Positions 26,997 to 33,045 of a stretch of 64,000 nucleotides of DNA are shown here, piece by piece. Source of the stretch: Candidatus Obscuribacterales bacterium (GTDB taxonomy: Bacteria > Cyanobacteriota > Vampirovibrionia > Obscuribacterales > Obscuribacteraceae); assembly GCA_021732025.1 (NCBI GenBank), contig JAKFVU010000034.1, positions 124,001 through 188,000 on the forward strand. The letters are read 5' to 3'. Made by a program: the position numbers and the translations under genes. Below the pieces are notes generated by a model. That model was given only the letters and a program-made list of their open reading frames with translations, made no database searches and was not told the DNA's origin. Numbering within the stretch: position 1 is the first letter of the stretch; each line of letters starts with the position of its first letter.

Positions 26997-28637
26997 CTAT
27001 GAAATAGCTGCTTTTACTTTCTTGCCGAAATGGTCTGTAAGGCGTCTGAGAGTAGGTGATATGTCGTCATTTTCGATTACTGCATCGATCAAAAACATCT
27101 TGTCGCTTTTTTGAGCGGCCACTAGAGCTTTCTTGAAATCGGCTGCAGAAGTGGCTTGCATGCCATTGCCTCCCACTGCTTTTGCTAATTCGATGTAGTC
27201 CCAACGCGGAAGATCGAAATAATCGCGCTCTTGGTCGATGAAGCGTAACATGGCATAGCTGGCGTTGTTGAAGACAATTACAATAGGGTTAAGGCCCATT
27301 TTTACAGCCGTGCTAATTTCCATACCGGTCATCTGAAAGGCGCCGTCGCCCACCAATACGATCGGCCGTCGGCTTGGCATTGCTAGTTGAGCGCCGATTG
27401 CCGCGGGTACACCAAAGCCCATGCTGACGTAGTATCCCGGTGCTAAGAAAATGTCGGTTTGCAGGCTCATGCCAGCATACATGCAGTCTCCAGTATCGGT
27501 GACCACTGAAAACTCATTGCTGTTCTCTAAAACTTCGTTGAGAGCACCAATCATGGCTGCTACTGTCAAATTTTTGCTGCCGGCTGGTGCTTCAATTACT
27601 TCTTTATCAATAGAGGGCACAGTAAAGCGACTTGTCGGTTTGAGCTTGGCCGTGGTTGCCTCAAGTAGAAGGTCAAGCACTTGATCGAGCTTGAGGCCAT
27701 TGTAGTGGTGGTATCCAACCATGACTTCGTGATTGTTGATTTGCACCAGAATCTCTGGGCTCAATTTAGCAGTGTAGCCGCCACTTTCCATCTCAGTCAT
27801 CACAGCACCAAGGGCGATGACACAGTCAGAACCTTCAACATACTCTTTGACTTTGGGGTTGCCAAACTGGCCAAAATAATTGCCAATGAAATTGGGATGA
27901 GTTTCTGGGAAGGTGGCCTTGCCTAAAATAGAGGTGACAACAGGTAAGTTGAGAGCTTCAGCAAAAGCTATGACTTTGTCTTTCAGACCAAAGCGTCGTA
28001 CTTCTACGCCTACCATTAGAACCGGTTGCTTAGCCAGTTTGAGAAGATTGGCTATCTCACTGACTGCGACATTGAGGGCCGGATTAACGGCGGCTAGATC
28101 GGGCAGCTTAGTCTCGCTCAGTTCTAATTCTTGATTGACCATGTCTCTGGGCAGTTCTATATAGCCCGGTCTGGATAACTTGAGAGTGGTATCAAAGACA
28201 CGATCAATTTCGCTTTGAGCAGTCTTGATGTTGTCAACTATGCTTGTTGCTTCAGTCACTTGGGCAAAGACATCGTGCTGTGTGTTGAAATTTTTGACGC
28301 AGTGGTGCAGGTGCGGTTTGTCTTTGCGAAAACGAGTTTCTGGGGCGCCACTAATGACCAGCAAGGGCGACTCTTCGGCGTAGGCTAAGCCAACTGGGTT
28401 AACCATATTGAGGCCACCAGCACCGTAGGTTACTAGTGCCACGCCTAGACCACGCAGGCGGGCGTATGCATCTGCGGCATAACCAACAGATGGTTCGTGG
28501 GTGAGCACGACTGTTTTTAAATTGCTGCGCGTTTGGGCTGCATAGAGAGGTAAAACGAAGTCGCCAGGTATGCCAAAAGTATGCTGCACACCTGTCTTCT
28601 CAATGCGCTCAAAGATGTAATCGGCTAACTTCATCAT
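26997..28637 (-). CDS. thiamine-diphosphate-dependent 2-keto acid decarboxylase (pyruvate/indolepyruvate decarboxylase family)
   Basis: The protein has 546 residues. It has the three-domain ThDP fold: an N-terminal PYR domain with the catalytic Glu in LTHEPSVGYAADAYARL (~50) and a His-His pair in LHHCVKNF (~113) typical of pyruvate/indolepyruvate decarboxylases, a central domain, and a C-terminal PP domain with the diphosphate/Mg2+ motif GDGAFQMTGMEISTAV ending in NN (~435-465). The family converts 2-keto acids to aldehydes and CO2. The His pair argues against acetolactate synthase. The substrate is unknown. Two adjacent ATGs (28637, 28634) both follow GAGAGTGA. The gene diverges from the membrane-protein gene at 28715. 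Confidence 0.88.
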   Translation of the reverse strand: MMKLADYIFERIEKTGVQHTFGIPGDFVLPLYAAQTRSNLKTVVLTHEPSVGYAADAYARLRGLGVALVTYGAGGLNMVNPVGLAYAEESPLLVISGAPETRFRKDKPHLHHCVKNFNTQHDVFAQVTEATSIVDNIKTAQSEIDRVFDTTLKLSRPGYIELPRDMVNQELELSETKLPDLAAVNPALNVAVSEIANLLKLAKQPVLMVGVEVRRFGLKDKVIAFAEALNLPVVTSILGKATFPETHPNFIGNYFGQFGNPKVKEYVEGSDCVIALGAVMTEMESGGYTAKLSPEILVQINNHEVMVGYHHYNGLKLDQVLDLLLEATTAKLKPTSRFTVPSIDKEVIEAPAGSKNLTVAAMIGALNEVLENSNEFSVVTDTGDCMYAGMSLQTDIFLAPGYYVSMGFGVPAAIGAQLAMPSRRPIVLVGDGAFQMTGMEISTAVKMGLNPIVIVFNNASYAMLRFIDQERDYFDLPRWDYIELAKAVGGNGMQATSAADFKKALVAAQKSDKMFLIDAVIENDDISPTLRRLTDHFGKKVKAAIS

Positions 28638-28700
28638 TCACTCTCGTTTTGCAAACACTTAAGGTTAGCTCCAATTGCGCCTTTTGTCATATTGGAGAAG

Positions 28701-28706
28701 TATAAT
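28701..28706 (+). promoter_or_regulatory. TATAAT -10 box close to a start codon
   Basis: A perfect TATAAT ends only 8 nt before ATG 28715. If it is a -10 element, transcription would begin within a few bases of the ATG, giving a leaderless mRNA; this fits the absence of a Shine-Dalgarno sequence at normal spacing (GGAG at 28693 is too far). No good -35 lies 16-18 bp upstream. Confidence 0.4.
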
Positions 28707-28714
28707 ATCTGCAG

Positions 28715-29221
28715 ATGTCGACACCCGAATCAATTAGCGAATCTGCTTCTAAAGCGTCTAGCGCGGCCATGACTAGCGGCCCCGTGGTAGAGCACGTTTT
28801 TAGACGGAGATTATTCAAACACTGTTTGCGATATTTCTATTTGCTCATGCTCTGTGGTTTGAGCGTTTCAATGCCCATGAGCTTTGTTGAGCGCGCTCAG
28901 CTGCATCAGCATATTGATCTCGGCTCTGAGCTTTTTCTTTTGCTTTTTATCGTTGGTATCAATGCCTTGATTTTGCCTTCAGCTTTCTTTGAGGTTAACG
29001 GCATTATCTTCAGCAATGACGGCCTCAAAATTGAAACCATGCTGCTACCGGTAAAGGTCAAGTTCGACGATATTGTCAGCCTGACAGCCCCTAATTATTT
29101 GGTTTGGGCCGTTTTGAGGACGAAAAGAGGTTTTTATTTGATTAATAGGCGCGACATCACCAATTTCAATGAGCTCTATGGCCTTTTGGCTCCTAAACTT
29201 CCTTCTGAGGCTCTTGAATAG
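28715..29221 (+). CDS. small two-helix membrane protein of unknown function
   Basis: The protein has 168 residues. The N-terminal ~30 residues are Ser/Ala-rich and polar, followed by a basic patch and a transmembrane helix (YFYLLMLCGLSVSMPMSFV, ~42-60), a polar loop, a second helix (LFLLLFIVGINALILPSAFF, ~74-93) and a C-terminal ~70-residue cytoplasmic domain with alternating strands (FEVNGIIFSNDGLKIETMLL; VWAVLRTKRGFYLI) reminiscent of small PH-like domains in bacterial membrane proteins. Function unknown. It precedes the B12-binding protein by 65 nt on the same strand. Confidence 0.65.
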   Translation: MSTPESISESASKASSAAMTSGPVVEHVFRRRLFKHCLRYFYLLMLCGLSVSMPMSFVERAQLHQHIDLGSELFLLLFIVGINALILPSAFFEVNGIIFSNDGLKIETMLLPVKVKFDDIVSLTAPNYLVWAVLRTKRGFYLINRRDITNFNELYGLLAPKLPSEALE

Positions 29222-29286
29222 ATAGAGTTTGCCAAAGCGGTGGTCTAAACTATTTACCTATATATAGCAAAAGACTTTGGGGCAAG

Positions 29287-29691
29287 ATGAGTAAGGGCAA
29301 AATTCGGGTATTAATCGGCAAACCAGGGCTCGATGGGCATGATCGGGGCGCAAAGGTAATAGCTAGGGCGCTGCGCGATGCCGGTATGGAAGTTGTTTAT
29401 ACAGGGCTGCACCGCTCTCCTGAAGAAATAGTCGAAACTGCTATCCAAGAAGACGTTGATGCCATAGGGCTTTCGATTCTGTCGGGAGCGCATCTTACCC
29501 TTTTGCCGAAAGTGGTCAAACTTCTAAAAGAACAGGGCGTTGATGATATTTTGGTCTTTGGCGGTGGAGTTATGCCGGATGAAGATCGAGACTCTTTGCT
29601 CAGTCAAGGAATAGCCGAGGTTTTTGTGCCTGGCGGAGCCACTGTACGCACTATTGAATTCTTGCGCACTAAGTTTCCTGGTCGCGATTAA
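29287..29691 (+). CDS. methylmalonyl-CoA mutase-type cobalamin-binding subunit
   Basis: The protein has 134 residues and corresponds to the C-terminal B12-binding domain of methylmalonyl-CoA mutase as a separate polypeptide, as in organisms with split mutases. The signature DGHDRG (~16-21) provides the histidine that replaces dimethylbenzimidazole as lower ligand to cobalt; SILSGAH (~61) and FGGGVMP (~90) line the nucleotide loop. It needs a large catalytic subunit that is not in the window. With the carboxyltransferase at 13651 it suggests a propionyl-CoA/methylmalonyl-CoA route. Another B12-dependent acyl-CoA mutase partner (isobutyryl- or ethylmalonyl-type) is also possible. Confidence 0.92.
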   Translation: MSKGKIRVLIGKPGLDGHDRGAKVIARALRDAGMEVVYTGLHRSPEEIVETAIQEDVDAIGLSILSGAHLTLLPKVVKLLKEQGVDDILVFGGGVMPDEDRDSLLSQGIAEVFVPGGATVRTIEFLRTKFPGRD

Positions 29692-29891
29692 AGCTTAAAA
29701 GCCATAGCCTGTCCGCTTTACATCGTAAAACCACCATTGGCAGAGCGAGGCGCAGCCGCTATATTAATTTCATGGGTGGGGCCTACCTAGACCGTTATCG
29801 AGGGGCGTCATTCCGGGTATATCAAAAATGTGGACATAACAGCCGATAAAAATCGATGTGATTAATAGTGAGTTTTGCAGATTAATTCTGC

Positions 29892-29921
29892 TGGACTTAT
29901 CTCTTGAAAGCCTGTTATACT
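29892..29921 (+). promoter_or_regulatory. extended -10 promoter for the 67-residue gene
   Basis: TATACT at 29916-29921 is preceded by TG at 29913-29914 (TGTTATACT, an extended -10). TGGACT at 29892-29897 lies 18 bp upstream as a 4/6 -35 match. Transcription would start near 29928, leaving a leader of ~33 nt. Confidence 0.5.
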
Positions 29922-29937
29922 AGCGTCAAGTAACTCA

Positions 29938-29951
29938 TCTCCAACTGGAGA
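29938..29951 (+). promoter_or_regulatory. hairpin covering the ribosome-binding site of the 67-residue gene
   Basis: TCTCC (29938-29942) can pair with GGAGA (29947-29951) across AACT. GGAGA is the Shine-Dalgarno sequence for GTG 29961. The five-pair stem would mask it in the short leader, so translation could be conditional. Confidence 0.4.
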
Positions 29952-29960
29952 CGGAAATCA

Positions 29961-30164
29961 GTGGATAATTTTTTCTCAAACGATGAAACTGAAAAGAGCA
30001 TTTTCGAAGGAGCGCCTAGCTTCTGGGAAATGCGTCATGGGATTAAAGAGTTGGCCATGTCAATGATGCCAGAAGCTCGCGACGTTACAGTCAAGGGTAT
30101 TCCTCAAGCATCAGCACAGGCTCTTTGTCGCAATGACGATCTTACAGATCGGGCCTACGCTTAG
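29961..30164 (+). CDS. 67-residue acidic small protein
   Basis: Starts at GTG 29961 with GGAGA nine bases upstream. It begins MDNFFSNDETEKSIFEGAPS and contains a helical stretch WEMRHGIKELAMSMMPEARD; net charge is acidic and it has no membrane segment. It has its own promoter candidate and stands alone between the B12-binding gene and the MazF-like gene. It is not a recognisable antitoxin, although its size, acidity and position 203 nt before a MazF-like toxin make that worth testing. Function unknown. Confidence 0.6.
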   Translation: MDNFFSNDETEKSIFEGAPSFWEMRHGIKELAMSMMPEARDVTVKGIPQASAQALCRNDDLTDRAYA

Positions 30165-30191
30165 CCTCACCCGCTAAGATTGGCACTCTGT

Positions 30192-30217
30192 AAGGAGGGT
30201 TCGAAAGGGCCCTTTTT
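30192..30217 (+). terminator. weak terminator-like hairpin after the 67-residue gene
   Basis: AAGGAGGG can pair with CCCTTTTT, using two G-U pairs, around a ten-base loop. The T tract is largely consumed by the stem, so termination strength is doubtful. Confidence 0.3.
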
Positions 30218-30257
30218 GTGTTGGGAATTTTCTGTCCGCTGCAAAAACTTTTAAACT

Positions 30258-30266
30258 TGCTACAAT
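30258..30266 (+). promoter_or_regulatory. extended -10 promoter candidate for the MazF-like gene
   Basis: TGCTACAAT combines an extended TG with a 5/6 -10 box (TACAAT, 30261-30266). No clear -35 is seen, which extended -10 promoters can tolerate. It would give a leader of ~95 nt. Confidence 0.4.
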
Positions 30267-30346
30267 TATGTCGTCTAGGTCTAACCTGGGCGGCTGTTTA
30301 CTTTTAGCAGTTTTTTACGAGCAACTTTACTAGCGGAACTATACCG

Positions 30347-30362
30347 AAGGAACCTTTTCCTT
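30347..30362 (+). promoter_or_regulatory. hairpin over the ribosome-binding site of the MazF-like gene
   Basis: AAGGAA (30347-30352) pairs perfectly with TTCCTT (30357-30362) across CCTT. AAGGA is the only Shine-Dalgarno candidate before ATG 30368, but it lies 16 nt away in linear sequence. The hairpin may mask it and limit toxin synthesis. Confidence 0.45.
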
Positions 30363-30367
30363 AACCA

Positions 30368-30781
30368 ATGAATTCGAAGCCGACCACGTACAGCAAAGGT
30401 GACGTTGTCTTGGTGTCTTTTCCGTATACCACCGATGACGGATCGACTCAGACTAAGCGTCGACCAGCTGTACTGATCTCAAATGATTACAACAATGCCC
30501 GCCTAGATGACGTTTTGCTCGTGCCCTTGACCAGCAATACTTCTAGGGCGGCGCGCGAGCCCACACAAGTGGAAGTACTGATGAATACTCCAGAGGGCAA
30601 AGCCGCTGGACTTAGACTCGATAGTGTTATCGATTGCACTGTTATTGCCACCATACCTAAGACTCTTGTAGTCAGTAAAATTGGCGCCTTCCCTCAAGAA
30701 GTGATGGAAAAGGTCGACCAGTGTCTAATGATTGCTATGGCCATCGGTAGGCCCGTAGGTCAGCCTGGTCCAGGACCATAA
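30368..30781 (+). CDS. MazF/PemK-family endoribonuclease toxin-like protein
   Basis: The protein has 137 residues. MazF-type beta-barrel features are present: YSKGDVVLVSFPYTTDDG (~8-25) with RRPAVLISND soon after, then LLVPLTSNT and a LRLDSVIDCTVIATIPK segment. The family cleaves mRNA at short sequences and is normally paired with a small antitoxin encoded just upstream. No classical antitoxin gene is adjacent; the nearest small gene ends 203 nt upstream. The last 22 nt overlap the end of acpS on the opposite strand. It could be a solitary or domesticated toxin. Family assignment is good; RNase activity is untested. Confidence 0.85.
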   Translation: MNSKPTTYSKGDVVLVSFPYTTDDGSTQTKRRPAVLISNDYNNARLDDVLLVPLTSNTSRAAREPTQVEVLMNTPEGKAAGLRLDSVIDCTVIATIPKTLVVSKIGAFPQEVMEKVDQCLMIAMAIGRPVGQPGPGP

Positions 30782-31149
30782 GCTAAGACAAAAGCAATGG
30801 CATACTCTTTTTCGTGGCTCATTGTTAGCTCAAAACCAGTCATGCCAATACTTTGAGCGCGCTCTTTCGCTTTGCCGTGCAGGGCAATTGTCGGAGCACC
30901 TGACGGCAAGCGCACAACTTCAATCTCTTTCCAACCGACGCCGATAAAGCCTGTGCCCAGAGCTTTGGAGGTTGCTTCTTTGGCAGCAAAGCGGGCGGCC
31001 ACACGAGAGAGAAAATCTTTGGGGCGGGACATGACATAGGCTCTTTCACCTTCCGTCAAAATGCGCTCTAAAAAGCGAGCACCGAAGCGCTTGTAGACAT
31101 CTTCTACACGTTTTATTGAACAGATATCAGAGCCGATTTTGAATTGCAT
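30760..31149 (-). CDS. acpS: holo-[acyl-carrier-protein] synthase
   Basis: Transfers the 4'-phosphopantetheine arm of CoA to acyl carrier protein, activating it for fatty-acid synthesis. It has 129 residues, standard for AcpS. The Mg2+-binding Asp is in IGSDICSIKRVED (~7) and the Glu in RFAAKEATSKALGTG (~58), the two family hallmarks. The C-terminus overlaps the MazF-like gene by 22 nt in convergent orientation. It lies 8 nt downstream of folK, so the pair forms a small cofactor-biosynthesis operon. Confidence 0.95.
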   Translation of the reverse strand: MQFKIGSDICSIKRVEDVYKRFGARFLERILTEGERAYVMSRPKDFLSRVAARFAAKEATSKALGTGFIGVGWKEIEVVRLPSGAPTIALHGKAKERAQSIGMTGFELTMSHEKEYAIAFVLAYGPGPG

Positions 31150-31157
31150 GGCTATCT

Positions 31158-31721
31158 CTAAAGCTCTGGAGGCAATTCTGCTGTACGGGTGCCAAAGAGA
31201 AAGACCTGCTCAGGCTCGGTCAATTCTTCGTGGAGTTGGGCCACGCTTTTTTCTAGTCCAGGGTGACGAATGTCAGGCGCTATTTCGAGCAGAGGCACTA
31301 GAGCAAATGAACGGAGATGTATTTTAGGGTGGGGAAGTTTGAGGCTGGGGCTCTCTAACACACTGTCGCCATAGAATAAGATGTCGAGATCGATGATTCT
31401 CTCTCTAACTTTTTGATGGCTATTGTGGCGGTGCAGCTCAGTCAGCCGCTTTTCAATGTCTTTGCAAACGTCTAGCAAATCTTCAGCACTGAGGCTAGTT
31501 TCGATACCGACCACCGCATTCACGAACCATTGGGTGTATTCATCGCCTATTGGTTCAGTTTCATACAAGCTCGAACATTCAAAAACGGTGATGCTGTGAA
31601 TGTCTTTGAGAAATTGCATGGCTTGCTGCACATAGCCCAATCGATCGCCTTCATTAGAACCAAGGCCAATATAGGCTTTTACTTTCCTTTTGTTGCCGCG
31701 CAACTTTCTTTCCACAGTCAT
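31158..31721 (-). CDS. folK: 2-amino-4-hydroxy-6-hydroxymethyldihydropteridine diphosphokinase
   Basis: Transfers pyrophosphate from ATP to hydroxymethyl-dihydropterin in folate synthesis. It has 187 residues. HPPK signatures are IGLGSNEGDRLGYV (~18-31), the FVNAVVGIET segment that binds pterin, and the IIDLDILFYGD box (~107-117) with the Mg2+-binding Asp pair, followed by LPHPKIHLRSFALVPL. The basic N-terminal extension is ~15 residues. It probably shares a transcript with acpS. Confidence 0.95.
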   Translation of the reverse strand: MTVERKLRGNKRKVKAYIGLGSNEGDRLGYVQQAMQFLKDIHSITVFECSSLYETEPIGDEYTQWFVNAVVGIETSLSAEDLLDVCKDIEKRLTELHRHNSHQKVRERIIDLDILFYGDSVLESPSLKLPHPKIHLRSFALVPLLEIAPDIRHPGLEKSVAQLHEELTEPEQVFLFGTRTAELPPEL

Positions 31722-31809
31722 GATTCCTTAGTTTGCAACTGAGATTTGTATTTTGATCAGAACAATTATAGTATGACCCTCGGTTAACTCCACGTCTTCA
31801 GGCGACCTC

Positions 31810-32316
31810 ATGCAATCTTCTTCTGAGAAACCAACTTCTAATAAAGGCAGGCTTCCATTAGGACGATTGCTACCATTTATTGTGCTTGCCGGAGTGTTTA
31901 TATTCGGCCTGTCTTTTCCCATTTCAAACTTTTTCATTGTCAGGGTCAAGGTGCCAGATCAAAGTGGTAATGCTGCTTTTGCACCGGTATCAAAAATTCT
32001 GCAAAGCAGTTGTGTTGACTGCCATAGCGCTTCGCCAGAGCTTGTCGCCTATCCTTTTTATGCAAAATTTCCCATTGCCAAAGATACAATTGCCCGCGAC
32101 ATGCTAGAAGGGCAAAAAGACTTTGTTTTATCCAAGGCTCAAATCGCAGGCACAGAGCTAATTTCTAATATTGACCTTGCTAAAATTTCTACCGTGGTAG
32201 AAGAAGGCAGTATGCCACCAATTCGCTACAAGGCCTTGCACTGGGACGCTTCGCTCAATCGCGAACAGCGCAAAGCGATCTTAGATTATATACAAAGTCG
32301 CAACCAGCAGAACTAG
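31810..32316 (+). CDS. membrane-anchored haem-binding (c-type) protein
   Basis: The protein has 168 residues. A Lys/Arg-containing N-terminus leads to one transmembrane helix (LLPFIVLAGVFIFGLSFPIS, ~20-40), placing the rest outside the cytoplasm. The c-type haem attachment site CVDCH occurs at ~75, and the region MPPIRYKALHWDASL with REQRKAILDYI matches the haem-binding domain family (PF14376 type), where the Met probably gives the second axial ligand. A redox role at the membrane is likely. The 3' end overlaps the convergent HAD gene by 4 nt. Confidence 0.82.
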   Translation: MQSSSEKPTSNKGRLPLGRLLPFIVLAGVFIFGLSFPISNFFIVRVKVPDQSGNAAFAPVSKILQSSCVDCHSASPELVAYPFYAKFPIAKDTIARDMLEGQKDFVLSKAQIAGTELISNIDLAKISTVVEEGSMPPIRYKALHWDASLNREQRKAILDYIQSRNQQN

Positions 32317-33011
32317 TTGAAGATTGCCTTGTAGACTGCGTCTGTATCGGCCAAGCTCTTAAATAAGTGCTGCGGATTTCTCTCAGCCAAGTCTTGCCAT
32401 GGTGTTTTACCAGTGTTGACTGCTATTACTTGAGCACCATAGCCGTGGGCACAAGCAATGTCGTTGACACTATCTCCTACAATAACTACTTCTTCTGGTG
32501 CAAACTCATTGGCAAAATGATCTTTCGCTCTGGTCACAGCAAAGTGAGGAAGATCAAGACGGTTAGCCGAGTCTGAACCATATGCGCCAATTTCAAAATA
32601 GCGATTGAGGTCAAAGAAATGTAGTTTTTTGCGAGCACCGATCTCAACATTTCCAGTGAGCAAGCCAAGGAAACACTGACTGTCAGCCAGTAAGCGATCT
32701 AGTATCTCGACAACACCTTCGTGCATAATCAGAGTATTCGACGCAGACATTTCTTGATCTAGATAGCTCAAATATAGGTCAATTAATTCGTTCACTTTTT
32801 TAGCAGCTTCTTTTTCGCCACCTAAATCGAGACCCTGACTGGCAAATATCTCGTGCATTATTTGCGGGTCAGTTTTGCCTGACATTGAAATTCGAGTTGC
32901 TTCTTCTGGAATATCATGACTTTCTTTGAGCGCGCGTGCCATGGCCCTGCGACCGGCTCCGTTAGAAGAAATCATGGTCTCGTCAATGTCAAAAAGTACT
33001 AGCCGTTTCAA
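32313..33011 (-). CDS. HAD-family phosphatase (phosphoglycolate-phosphatase-like)
   Basis: The protein has 232 residues from TTG 33011. Motif I is LFDIDETMI (~6-14, with nucleophile Asp), the helical cap follows, motif II is in FLGLLTGN (~118), and motifs III/IV are in VVIVGDSVNDIACAHGYG (~173-190). This is the C1-cap class that includes phosphoglycolate phosphatase; the actual substrate is not predictable. The gene lies 34 nt downstream of the diguanylate cyclase on the same strand. Confidence 0.88.
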   Translation of the reverse strand: MKRLVLFDIDETMISSNGAGRRAMARALKESHDIPEEATRISMSGKTDPQIMHEIFASQGLDLGGEKEAAKKVNELIDLYLSYLDQEMSASNTLIMHEGVVEILDRLLADSQCFLGLLTGNVEIGARKKLHFFDLNRYFEIGAYGSDSANRLDLPHFAVTRAKDHFANEFAPEEVVIVGDSVNDIACAHGYGAQVIAVNTGKTPWQDLAERNPQHLFKSLADTDAVYKAIFN

Positions 33012-33045
33012 TTTTGGGTTCTCTGTGGTTATTCTAGACCGGTCT

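Noticed and set aside
28684..28706. TTGTCA as -35 partner for TATAAT
   Set aside because: The spacer is only 11 bp, far from the usual 16-18 bp.
29961..30781. Classical MazEF operon
   Set aside because: The 67-residue protein does not look like a MazE-type DNA-binding antitoxin, and a 203-nt gap with separate promoter candidates separates the genes.
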